A stretch of 13,194 nt of DNA from Tidjanibacter sp. (GTDB lineage Bacteria > Bacteroidota > Bacteroidia > Bacteroidales > Rikenellaceae): positions 1 to 13,194 of the forward strand of contig JAGBYS010000071.1 in the NCBI GenBank assembly GCA_017628675.1, in the 5' to 3' direction. Made by a program: the position numbers and the translations under genes. The notes under the pieces were generated by a model. The model was not told where the DNA came from, did not search any database, and saw only the letters and a list, made by a program, of their open reading frames with translations. Numbering within the stretch: the stretch's first letter is position 1; each line of letters starts with the position of its first letter. Shown here one piece after another: positions 6,318 to 12,173 of the stretch.

Positions 6318-6417
6318 TGTGGCGGGAATTTTTTGCCAAACGAAGGAGCGGCTCCGCAGTTTGCTTGGCGCAAATGAGGAAGCCGCTCTCTAAAGTTTGG
6401 TGAAAAATTCACCCACA
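6318..6417. repeat. ~100-nt nested inverted repeat downstream of rny
   Basis: Symmetric arms fold into one long hairpin: TGTGG (6318-6322) with CCACA (6413-6417); a 16-base arm at 6326-6341 with 6395-6410 (14 of 16 paired); GAGCGGCT (6346-6353) with AGCCGCTC (6381-6388); and a tip TTTGC/GCAAA. It starts seven bases after the rny stop. Neither strand has a clean terminal T-run, though T-rich arms occur inside. It may act as the 3' end or stabiliser of rny mRNA, or be a copy of a dispersed palindromic element. Confidence 0.7.
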
Positions 6418-6424
6418 AGATGCT

Positions 6425-7972
6425 CTATTTTGCGTAGGCTACAGCACGCGTCTCGCGTATAACAGTAATCTTCACCTGACCGGGATAGGTCATCTCGTCC
6501 TGAATCTTCTTGGCGATATCGTGGCTGAGCTGCTCGCTATCGGCGTCGGAAATCTTGTCGGCACCAACAATAACCCTCAACTCACGACCTGCCTGGATTG
6601 CGTAGGTCTTCATCACGCCGGGATACGAAAGGGCGATATCCTCCATCTCCTTGAGGCGTTTGATGTAGCTCTCGACTATCTCGCTACGCGCACCGGGGCG
6701 TGCACCCGAAATGGCGTCGCACACCTGAACGATGGGGGCGATGAGCGAGGACATCTCCATCTCCTCGTGGTGGCTACCCACAGCGTTGCAAACCTCGGCC
6801 TTCTCTTTGTATTTCTCGCAGAGCTTCATACCGATCATTGCGTGAGGCAGCTCGGGCTCGTCGTCGGGCACCTTGCCGATATCGTGCAGCAGACCTGCGC
6901 GGCGTGCGTTCTTGACATTCAGACCCAACTCGGCAGCCATAATGCCACAGAGGTTTGCGGTCTCACGAGCGTGCTGCAACAGGTTCTGACCATAGGAGGA
7001 GCGGTACTTCATCTTACCGATGAGCCTTACGAGCTCGGGGTGCATATTGTGGATACCCAGGTCGATGGTGGTACGCTTACCTACCTCGGCGATCTCGTCC
7101 TCAATCTGGCGTTTAACCTTGGCAACAACCTCCTCGATGCGTGCGGGGTGGATGCGGCCGTCGGTCACCAGCTGGTGGAGAGCAAGGCGTGCAATCTCCC
7201 TGCGCACGGGGTCAAAGCCCGAGAGGATGATTGCATCGGGGGTGTCGTCGACGATAATCTCCACACCTGTTGCGGCCTCCAGGGCGCGGATGTTGCGGCC
7301 CTCACGACCGATGATGCGGCCCTTGACCTCGTCGGAGTCGATGTTGAAGACGGTCACGGAGTTCTCAATGGCGGTCTCGGTGGCAACCCTCTGGATGGTC
7401 TGCACAACGATGCGCTTAGCCTCCTTGTTGGCGGTGAGTTTGGCCTCCTCGATGGTGTCGCTGATGTAGGTCTGAGCCTCCTGCTCGGCCTCGGCCTTCA
7501 TATTCTCAATGAGGACATTCTTGGCCTCCTCGGCGCTCATACCACCAATCTGCTCGAGCTTGACATTCTGCTCACGGATGATGCGCTCAACCTCCTCTTT
7601 GCGTTTGTCGAGCGAGGCGAGCTGACCATTGAGGTTCTCCCTCAGCCTCTCGACCTCATTGTTCTTCTTGTCGAGCTCGGAGCGCTGCTGGTTGAGGTTG
7701 TTCTCCACCTGCTTGATGCCCTGCTCACGCTGGTTGAGCTTCTGGTTGCGCTCATTGACACTCCTGTCGTGCTCCCTCTTGAGCTCCAGGAATTTCTCCT
7801 TGGCCTGCAACTCTTTCTCCTTGCGGATCATCTCGCCCTGCGCCTCGGCCTCCTTCAGGAGAGCCTCACGGCGCTTCTTAACGGTACTCTTGGTTATCGC
7901 ATTCGACACGAGGATGTAGACGCTGATGCCCACAACTGCCGAGATAACCGATGCTAATACTATTGTTATCAT
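6425..7972 (-). CDS. rny: Ribonuclease Y
   Basis: Membrane-anchored endoribonuclease that starts decay and processing of many mRNAs. The 515 residues show the full family layout. An N-terminal membrane helix occupies about 3-24. A long coiled coil (about 30-200) is rich in Glu, Lys and Gln. The KH RNA-binding domain holds [10 protein letters not shown] (218-227) and continues to about 270. The HD phosphohydrolase domain has HARETAN (334-340) and LLHDIGK (361-367, with the metal-binding His363-Asp364), then GSHHEEME, and a conserved C-terminal region ending near 515. The length matches B. subtilis RNase Y (about 520). It follows zapA on the same strand, separated by about 380 bp that appear to encode a structured RNA. 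The start is the ATG at 7972, directly before the membrane helix; no strong Shine-Dalgarno is visible. A ~100-nt hairpin lies just after the stop. Confidence 0.97.
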   Translation of the reverse strand: MITIVLASVISAVVGISVYILVSNAITKSTVKKRREALLKEAEAQGEMIRKEKELQAKEKFLELKREHDRSVNERNQKLNQREQGIKQVENNLNQQRSELDKKNNEVERLRENLNGQLASLDKRKEEVERIIREQNVKLEQIGGMSAEEAKNVLIENMKAEAEQEAQTYISDTIEEAKLTANKEAKRIVVQTIQRVATETAIENSVTVFNIDSDEVKGRIIGREGRNIRALEAATGVEIIVDDTPDAIILSGFDPVRREIARLALHQLVTDGRIHPARIEEVVAKVKRQIEDEIAEVGKRTTIDLGIHNMHPELVRLIGKMKYRSSYGQNLLQHARETANLCGIMAAELGLNVKNARRAGLLHDIGKVPDDEPELPHAMIGMKLCEKYKEKAEVCNAVGSHHEEMEMSSLIAPIVQVCDAISGARPGARSEIVESYIKRLKEMEDIALSYPGVMKTYAIQAGRELRVIVGADKISDADSEQLSHDIAKKIQDEMTYPGQVKITVIRETRAVAYAK

Positions 7973-8035
7973 AATAGTTGCTTTTTACTGTATTAAATTG
8001 TTGTTATCGTTTTAGTTTATTAAAATTGGTTTCAA

Positions 8036-8276
8036 AAAAATAACCCACATAGAATTCCAAGAATTGTTTGACGAAACTACCGAATCGTCATTGGTGAGAG
8101 CTCCGTATTTGTTATCGCAAACCTCCAACGGCACCGCCGAAGCAGCACTCCCCCTTGCGGGGTCACCTAGGCCTGTTTTTGATACTACGAGTCACTCTCA
8201 AGTGTTAAAAATGTTGAGTTTCGCAAATCTGTTTGGAATCTATGCGGGCATAAATGTCTATAATTCCTATATGTAA
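8036..8276 (-). ncRNA. ssrS: Structured RNA between zapA and rny, candidate 6S RNA
   Basis: The 382 bp between zapA and rny hold no convincing gene but are rich in complementary segments. In minus-strand RNA the 5' segment ACATATAGGAATT (8274-8262) pairs with the 3' segment AATTCTATGTGG (8056-8045), about 12 bp with one bulged G, closing the molecule. A run of seven T (8040-8034) follows at once, as for an intrinsic terminator. Inside are smaller hairpins, such as CCCC-GCAA-GGGG and CTCAA...TTGAG. 6S RNA lies next to zapA in many bacteria, and it sequesters RNA polymerase through a long duplex with a central bubble. Position, closing stem and T-run favour 6S on the minus strand; about 240 nt is longer than the E. 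coli RNA (184), and I cannot show the open-promoter-like bubble with certainty. The ends are approximate. Confidence 0.5.
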
Positions 8277-8354
8277 GAACCTATCTCTATGGGGGGAGTC
8301 AATCCACCGCCCTCACCCTTGCAGGCTACCGAACCACCCCACCCCGGGCCTACT

Positions 8355-8645
8355 CTACTTGAGTTTTGCCAAGTGGGCTTCGAGCTGACGGTCGAGCTTG
8401 GTGAGCTCCTCCATATCGTCGTCAAGATTGCGAGCCGTTGCCATCTCCAGCTTGCCGAGTGCGATGAGCACAGCGGCATTGGCCAGCAGGCCCTCCTCGT
8501 CGAGCTGGAACACCGACTTGATCTTGGCGATCATATCATTGGTCTCCTTCTCGGCCTGACGATAGAGTTCCTCCTGTGCACGGTCAATCGTAAAGGGATA
8601 TTTACGACCGGCTATTGTGAGGTGTATTTTCAGTGGTTCTGCCAT
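8355..8645 (-). CDS. zapA: Cell division protein ZapA
   Basis: A 96-residue cytoplasmic protein that bundles FtsZ filaments and stabilises the Z ring. The N-terminal globular part has the family pattern (IHLTIAGRKYPFTIDRAQEELYRQAEK, about 7-33), with alternating strands and a helix. The C-terminal half is a long helix for dimer or tetramer coiled coils (NAAVLIALGKLEMATARNLDD, about 56-76, to the end). The length is typical of ZapA. It is the second gene of a minus-strand unit: the coiled-coil gene ends 43 bp upstream, and the structured RNA and rny follow. Confidence 0.9.
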   Translation of the reverse strand: MAEPLKIHLTIAGRKYPFTIDRAQEELYRQAEKETNDMIAKIKSVFQLDEEGLLANAAVLIALGKLEMATARNLDDDMEELTKLDRQLEAHLAKLK

Positions 8646-8688
8646 CTTGCTTCTCTTCAGGGAATGTGTGGTCTTTGCCGACCTCTAA

Positions 8689-8982
8689 CTATTGGTTCAT
8701 AAGCGCTATGCAACGATCAATCTCCCGCATAAGACGATTGATCTGCGCCCTTGCCCTCTTGCGGCTCGCACTATCGGCTTTCGATGCGAGTCCCTCGCCA
8801 AGCTCCAGCAAAGAGAGTTTCTTCTGCACCTCGTCGAGCTTCTCCTTGAGCGAGCGGTTCTCAACCCTCAACTTCTGGAGCTCGCCACTCATCTCGGCCT
8901 GCTGACGCTCCAGGCGATTGTTCTCCTCAATCACCCTTGCGACCTTCTCCGAGAGAGATTTCACGATTTGCTGCTTTGCCAT
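8689..8982 (-). CDS. Small coiled-coil protein encoded upstream of zapA
   Basis: A 97-residue protein, almost wholly charged alpha helix. Residues about 5-55 form a heptad-patterned coiled coil rich in Glu, Lys, Arg and Gln (EENNRLERQQAEMSGELQKL, then VENRSLKEKLDEVQKKL). A short Gly-containing break (LELGEGLASKADSAS, 59-73) precedes a C-terminal helix with a conserved look (RARAQINRLMREIDRCIALMNQ). There is no signal peptide or membrane segment. It is the first gene of the unit and lies 43 bp before zapA, so a role as ZapA or Z-ring partner is a reasonable inference, comparable to ZauP of Caulobacter, a coiled-coil protein encoded with zapA. Sequence similarity to ZapB or ZauP is not demonstrated; it could be any small structural coiled coil. 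Confidence 0.75.
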   Translation of the reverse strand: MAKQQIVKSLSEKVARVIEENNRLERQQAEMSGELQKLRVENRSLKEKLDEVQKKLSLLELGEGLASKADSASRKRARAQINRLMREIDRCIALMNQ

Positions 8983-9067
8983 CTTGGACCTGTTTATCTT
9001 AAATTATTCTATCAATCTTTCATCCTTGGAGTCTACTGCCCGCAGGCAGCACAACTCTTACCAACTA

Positions 9068-9098
9068 CAAATGTATGACTATTTTTGCGAAATTCAAA
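9068..9098 (-). promoter_or_regulatory. Bacteroidota-type promoter of the coiled-coil-zapA unit
   Basis: On the minus strand TTTG (9098-9095) and TACATTTG (9075-9068) are separated by exactly 19 bp, an excellent match to the TTTG-N19-TAnnTTTG consensus. Transcription should start near 9062, leaving a leader of about 80 bases before the ATG at 8982. That leader contains a small hairpin, CTGCC-CGCA-GGCAG (9036-9049). Confidence 0.82.
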
Positions 9099-9186
9099 AT
9101 AATTTCCTCCATAAAGGACGAAAAGCCCCAAAGGGGCCCGTGTCGTTTGGGGTTTGAGCGGGAATTCCGATGGGGTAAAAATAGCG

Positions 9187-9223
9187 AAAAGGGGGGTGGG
9201 GCTAATTGCCACCCGCCCCTTTT
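9187..9223 (-). terminator. Possible terminator overlapping the end of the SUI1-like gene
   Basis: In minus-strand sense, GGGGCGGGTGGC and GCCCCACCCCCC form an imperfect stem around the TAG stop (9202-9204), which sits in the loop, followed by TTTT and a T-rich stretch. A/T runs on both sides fit a terminator, but bulges make it uncertain. Confidence 0.4.
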
Positions 9224-9552
9224 GCACGATAGCCCTTGGCCAGGAGAATCTCGAGCACCCTCTCACGGTGTGCCCCCTGGATGATTATCTCGCCATCTTT
9301 GGCCGAGCCACCCACGCCACAACGATTCTTGAGCTCCTTGGCCAGCTCCTTCAGATCCACCTCTGAGCCCACAAAGCCCTTAATGAGAGTCACGGTCTTG
9401 CCGCCACGGTGGTTCCTGTCGAGCCACACACGGAGGTTCTGTTTTGCAGGGGGGAGTGTTTCAACCGCCTCCTCGTCGTCGGTGGTATATTGAAAATCGG
9501 GGTTGGTGGAGAATACCACGCCCAATCGTGCCTTCCAATCGTTCTCTGCCAT
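9202..9552 (-). CDS. SUI1/YciH-family translation initiation factor homologue
   Basis: A 116-residue protein related to eukaryotic eIF1 (SUI1) and E. coli YciH. The SUI1 fold covers about residues 38-112: NLRVWLDRNHRGGKTVTLIKGF (39-60), the helix VDLKELAKELKNRCGVGGSAKDGEIIIQG (65-93), and a final helix HRERVLEILLAKGYRAK. The GCGVGGS-type turn (here RCGVGGSAKDGEI) is the family hallmark. Residues 1-35 are acidic and variable. In bacteria the factor may affect fidelity of start selection, but its role is much less clear than that of eIF1. I chose the ATG at 9552; a longer open frame to 9723 would run through the divergent promoter and into the neighbouring gene. It is divergent from the DUF4435 gene, and their promoter boxes lie 13 bp apart. 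Confidence 0.88.
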   Translation of the reverse strand: MAENDWKARLGVVFSTNPDFQYTTDDEEAVETLPPAKQNLRVWLDRNHRGGKTVTLIKGFVGSEVDLKELAKELKNRCGVGGSAKDGEIIIQGAHRERVLEILLAKGYRAKGAGGN

Positions 9553-9581
9553 AGTTGCCAAAAAGGTTTTATTGTTCTGTA

Positions 9582-9589
9582 CAAAGATA
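9582..9589 (-). promoter_or_regulatory. -7 promoter box for the SUI1-like gene
   Basis: TATCTTTG on the minus strand (consensus TAnnTTTG) predicts a start near 9576, about 24 bases before the ATG at 9552. No clear -33 box is visible; the expected place overlaps the divergent -7 box. Confidence 0.55.
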
Positions 9590-9602
9590 TGGAAAAATAT
9601 TG

Positions 9603-9610
9603 TATATTTG
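9603..9610 (+). promoter_or_regulatory. -7 promoter box for the DUF4435 gene
   Basis: TATATTTG lies only nine bases before the ATG at 9620. If used, transcription would begin around 9615-9617, making the mRNA nearly leaderless. The surrounding ATTGTATATTTGTAA also occurs, base for base, at the PepSY-like promoter (4324-4338). Confidence 0.5.
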
Positions 9611-9619
9611 TAAGCAGAT

Positions 9620-10633
9620 ATGGTAAAACGCCGCAGATACAACGCCTCGGAGCGAATCTTTCGCCCACAGCCGCCACAGCAACTCCCCCAACTTCTGGAG
9701 GTGCCCGACGGTTGCAGGCGCATATTGGCCGAGGTGGAGGGCTATGAGGATGTGGCCTTCTGGCGCGGAATTCTCGACCCCTATGAGAGTCCCAACCTAC
9801 GATTTGACATCTCGGTACCGCTGAACAAAAACCTGGCAAAAGGCAAAAAGACCCTGCTCGGCGGGGCCGCCCACTGCCACCCCAACCACATTATGTGTAT
9901 GGACAGCGACTTCGACTATCTGTTTGCCGACCAGACCGACGATGCCCGCATCATCAACTCCTCGCCCTACCTCTTCCACACCTACACCTACTCCACCGAG
10001 AACTTCCTCTGCTATGCACCCTCGTTGCATAATGTATGTGTGAAGGCCACGAAGAACGACGCCAAGATCTTCGACTTCGAGCGCTTCTTTGAGCTCTACT
10101 CGAGGACCATATACCCCGCCTTTGTGTGGTATGCCTACTCGGCGCAGATATCCACACCCAACATCTTCACCCTCTCGAGTTTCAAGAATACCGTACGACT
10201 CGGCTACCTCGACCTGGAGAACACGGGTGCCAATACGATTGAGTGGCTGGAGCGTCAGGTGGCGCGTCGCATAAACGCCCTGGAGCAGGAGTATCCGCTT
10301 GTGGCCAAAAGACTTGGAGAGTTTGAGCAGTTGCTCCACAGGCGAGGTGTGACGCCCGAGAACACCTATCTATTTATGCACGGCCACACCCTTATGGACA
10401 ATGTGGTGCTGGTGGTGCTTGAGGCCGTATGCTCAAAGCTCAGACTGCTGAGTGGCAATAGGATACGCACCTCGGGCTGCGAGGGCCAGGCCCTGATAAA
10501 CGAGCAAAGCAACTATACCAACTCGCTCTTCGGTGTGCGCGACGCCCTGCTTATGAACGAGAATTACAAGGATTGCTTCCTCTACAAAAAGCTACAACAC
10601 GACATCGAACAATTCCTACTGCTCAAAGAGTAA
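9620..10633 (+). CDS. DUF4435 domain protein, Toprim-like (OLD-related)
   Basis: A 337-residue cytoplasmic protein with no signal or membrane segment. Near the N-terminus, LAEVEGYEDVAFWRGIL (36-52) matches the first Toprim motif, with the invariant Glu at 40 followed by Gly. HIMCMDSDFDYL (90-101) matches the acidic DxD motif (Asp95, Asp97, also Asp99). This pairing is the DUF4435 (PF14491) pattern, a domain related to the Toprim part of OLD-type nucleases; metal-dependent nucleic-acid cleavage is plausible but unproven. The rest (about 115-337) is helical and unrecognised. No ATPase partner is adjacent, and the neighbours are housekeeping, so a defence role is not indicated by context. An in-frame TAA at 9611 means ATG 9620 is the earliest possible start. 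The stop lies in a 7-bp repeat array that begins the four-helix-bundle element. Confidence 0.82.
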   Translation: MVKRRRYNASERIFRPQPPQQLPQLLEVPDGCRRILAEVEGYEDVAFWRGILDPYESPNLRFDISVPLNKNLAKGKKTLLGGAAHCHPNHIMCMDSDFDYLFADQTDDARIINSSPYLFHTYTYSTENFLCYAPSLHNVCVKATKNDAKIFDFERFFELYSRTIYPAFVWYAYSAQISTPNIFTLSSFKNTVRLGYLDLENTGANTIEWLERQVARRINALEQEYPLVAKRLGEFEQLLHRRGVTPENTYLFMHGHTLMDNVVLVVLEAVCSKLRLLSGNRIRTSGCEGQALINEQSNYTNSLFGVRDALLMNENYKDCFLYKKLQHDIEQFLLLKE

Positions 10634-10655
10634 TGAGTAGTGAGTAATGAGTAAT
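10628..10655. repeat. Left heptad array flanking the four-helix-bundle gene
   Basis: Four 7-base units: GAGTAAT, GAGTAGT, GAGTAAT, GAGTAAT. The first contains the TAA stop of the DUF4435 gene. Bases 10629-10655 are the reverse complement of 11021-11047 with one mismatch in 27, so the two arrays form long terminal inverted repeats around the gene. Confidence 0.88.
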
Positions 10656-10656
10656 T

Positions 10657-11007
10657 TTATTTTCCTTGTGAGGTTTTTGTGGAGGATACAAGCAGACGCA
10701 TCAACTCCTCGCAATCCTCATATATGCTGTGAAACTCAGCATTGCTCATATATCCGCTTTCGTACAAAAGTTCCAACCAATATTCGGTTTCTGCACACTC
10801 CTTCTGAGCAATAAAAAGTTTGGAGGTGAAGTCTGCTTTAGTTTGAGCAAAAACAGACTCTTTCACATTTGCTCCAATGCTTGTTCCACATCGCAAGAGC
10901 TGTTTGGTGAGGATACGCTCGCATTGGTTAGCATTGAGGTATCGGTATAGTTTTATCACCCTCAATGCAAACCCTTTACTTTTCTCCAGCAAAAAATTCT
11001 CCTTCAT
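10657..11007 (-). CDS. Four-helix-bundle protein (S23/IVP, bAvd-like family)
   Basis: A 116-residue soluble, all-helical protein of the four-helix-bundle family (TIGR02436) first known from open frames inside intervening sequences of 23S rRNA, and structurally like the accessory protein Avd of diversity-generating retroelements. Typical features are KGFALRVIKLYRYL (11-24), the conserved turn QLLRCGTSIGANVKES (36-51), KADFTSKLFIAQKECAETEYWLELL (57-81) and a final helix CEELMRLLVSS. The family is thought to bind nucleic acid; no enzyme activity is known. The gene is visibly AT-richer than its neighbours and sits between two convergent housekeeping genes, bracketed by inverted heptad arrays, so it looks inserted. 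No reverse transcriptase or template repeat is nearby, so this is not a complete retroelement. AAGGAG occurs only downstream of the ATG, and no promoter box is visible. Confidence 0.88.
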   Translation of the reverse strand: MKENFLLEKSKGFALRVIKLYRYLNANQCERILTKQLLRCGTSIGANVKESVFAQTKADFTSKLFIAQKECAETEYWLELLYESGYMSNAEFHSIYEDCEELMRLLVSSTKTSQGK

Positions 11008-11013
11008 TCCCCC

Positions 11014-11062
11014 ACTACTAATTACTCTTTACTCACTACTCATTACTAATTACTAATTACTC
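11014..11062. repeat. Right heptad array flanking the four-helix-bundle gene
   Basis: Read on the minus strand from 11062, seven 7-base units follow: GAGTAAT, TAGTAAT, TAGTAAT, GAGTAGT, GAGTAAA, GAGTAAT, TAGTAGT, then a run of G before the gene's ATG. The first unit supplies the TAA stop of the DUF4837 gene (11059-11057). The centre is complementary to the left array. Confidence 0.88.
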
Positions 11063-12061
11063 TTTCTCCGGAAACTTCACGGAGTAGATAAGGTGTTCGA
11101 GGCCACGGACAAGGTCGCGCTGGCCGTGCTTGGGTGAGAAGACATAGCAGTCGATCGTAACCACCTTGTTATTCTCGGCATCGAGCGTGCTCCAGCTGAG
11201 CATAGGACCTCCCATAAAGTCGCCACCCTCCAGATTCCAGAAGCCTCGCATCTCGGCCCACAGACGACCATTGATTCGCTTATAGGTCACCGTGGGGGGA
11301 TAGTAGTCCTTGACGGTGGTCATATAGGACTTACCCGAGGGGCCGGGGATATTCTTCACGAAATTGTCCCTCTGGGCAATGAGGCTCTCTTCCTTGAAGT
11401 TCTCCTCGCCGGTGTAGGGGTACGAATAGACCGCAATACCCTGTGTGGCAGCGGGATACTCAAAGGAGGTCACAAGCAGACTGTCGCCACTGGTACCACG
11501 GGCCGTGTAGCCACGGGGAAGGTCAATCTTAAAGCCGAACATCTCCTCAATCTTATCGACCATCACGCCCTCCTTGTGTCGGCGATTCATCTTGAGTGCT
11601 CGGTCACGCTCGGCAAGCTCGAAGGCACCCAACAGCTCCTCCTTGTGGCTCTTGAGGTACTCAATAATGAGTTCGTCGCTGGGGGCTGTGAGCTGAATGA
11701 TGAGCTGGTCCTCGGCAAACTTGCTCTCCTCGGCAATTGCCGACATCTCCTGTGCGGTGGGGTCCACAACAATGGCGAGCACATTGCGATGCACCTTGAT
11801 GAAGCCCTTGAAGGCCGAGGGGAGCACCCTCATAAGGTCAAAGCGGGGCTGTGTTTCGTTGAGATAGGGCACGGGGTCGGAGAAGAGCTCCTTGAGCTCG
11901 TCGCCCACTGCGCCCTCCCATTGGGGCTGAGCCACAACGGCTATGAGTTCATAGGCAGCACCGCCTGCTGCCTGCTGACCGGTACCGATGGTCGAAGAGT
12001 TACAACTTGTGGCGGCCAACATCGCCAGCACACCGACTATGCCCAAAATTATTCTTTTCAT
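11057..12061 (-). CDS. DUF4837 family lipoprotein
   Basis: A 334-residue exported protein. The N-terminus is a lipoprotein signal (hydrophobic 4-17, then AATSC with the lipidation cysteine at residue 20, followed by Asn-Ser-Ser). The mature chain matches the layout of DUF4837 (PF16125), a Bacteroidota family of unknown function: an opening VVAQPQWEG segment (43-51), the DPVPYLNETQPRFDL stretch (62-76), a central FGFKIDLPRGY (174-184), and a C-terminal half with MRGFWNLEGGDFMGGP and VVTIDCYVFSPKHGQRDLVRGLEHL. It is probably anchored in a membrane facing the periplasm. The gene has its own -7 box and is divergent from the deacetylase; its 3' end runs into the right heptad array, with no intrinsic terminator seen. 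Confidence 0.85.
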   Translation of the reverse strand: MKRIILGIVGVLAMLAATSCNSSTIGTGQQAAGGAAYELIAVVAQPQWEGAVGDELKELFSDPVPYLNETQPRFDLMRVLPSAFKGFIKVHRNVLAIVVDPTAQEMSAIAEESKFAEDQLIIQLTAPSDELIIEYLKSHKEELLGAFELAERDRALKMNRRHKEGVMVDKIEEMFGFKIDLPRGYTARGTSGDSLLVTSFEYPAATQGIAVYSYPYTGEENFKEESLIAQRDNFVKNIPGPSGKSYMTTVKDYYPPTVTYKRINGRLWAEMRGFWNLEGGDFMGGPMLSWSTLDAENNKVVTIDCYVFSPKHGQRDLVRGLEHLIYSVKFPEKE

Positions 12062-12119
12062 AGGGTAGAGTGAGTTACTATTTGTATGGTTGTTGTAAAG
12101 TGAAGTCGTAAAGATGTCA

Positions 12120-12127
12120 CAAATATA
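12120..12127 (-). promoter_or_regulatory. -7 promoter box for the DUF4837 gene
   Basis: TATATTTG on the minus strand (TAnnTTTG) predicts a start near 12113, about 50 bases before the ATG at 12061. No clear -33 box is visible. Confidence 0.55.
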
Positions 12128-12139
12128 GCAAAAACTTTA

Positions 12140-12147
12140 TACCTTTG
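12140..12147 (+). promoter_or_regulatory. -7 promoter box for the polysaccharide deacetylase gene
   Basis: TACCTTTG predicts a start near 12153 and a leader of about 20 bases before the ATG at 12174. It is 12 bp from the opposite-strand box of the DUF4837 gene; the octamer is the same as at both ends of the lpxC divergent promoter. Confidence 0.58.
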
Positions 12148-12173
12148 CGTCGTTTTTACCCAGAAAGCGTAGT

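Noticed and set aside
6521..7957. 478-residue open frame antisense to rny
   Set aside because: It mirrors the RNase Y codons; its Leu- and Val-rich composition comes from the reverse complement of a charged coiled coil. RNase Y has all its domains on the minus strand.
8064..8276. 70-residue plus-strand frame in the zapA-rny gap
   Set aside because: It coincides with the structured RNA, has no recognisable protein pattern and no credible start context.
8036..8276. tmRNA, RNase P RNA or SRP RNA
   Set aside because: There is no tag-peptide frame or acceptor-like 3' end for tmRNA, no conserved RNase P core motif, and no recognisable SRP S-domain; length and position fit 6S RNA better.
9125..9152. 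GCCCC-AAA-GGGGC hairpin and overlapping CCCCAAA/TTTGGGG repeat as a terminator or riboswitch
   Set aside because: No T-run follows and no ligand-binding motif is recognised; the structure is short and ambiguous.
9033..9266. 77-residue minus-strand frame in the gap between zapA's leader and the SUI1-like gene
   Set aside because: It overlaps the SUI1-like coding end and the strong zapA promoter, and the sequence has no family features.
10657..11007. Complete diversity-generating retroelement
   Set aside because: Only an Avd-like four-helix protein is present; there is no reverse transcriptase, template repeat or variable repeat nearby.
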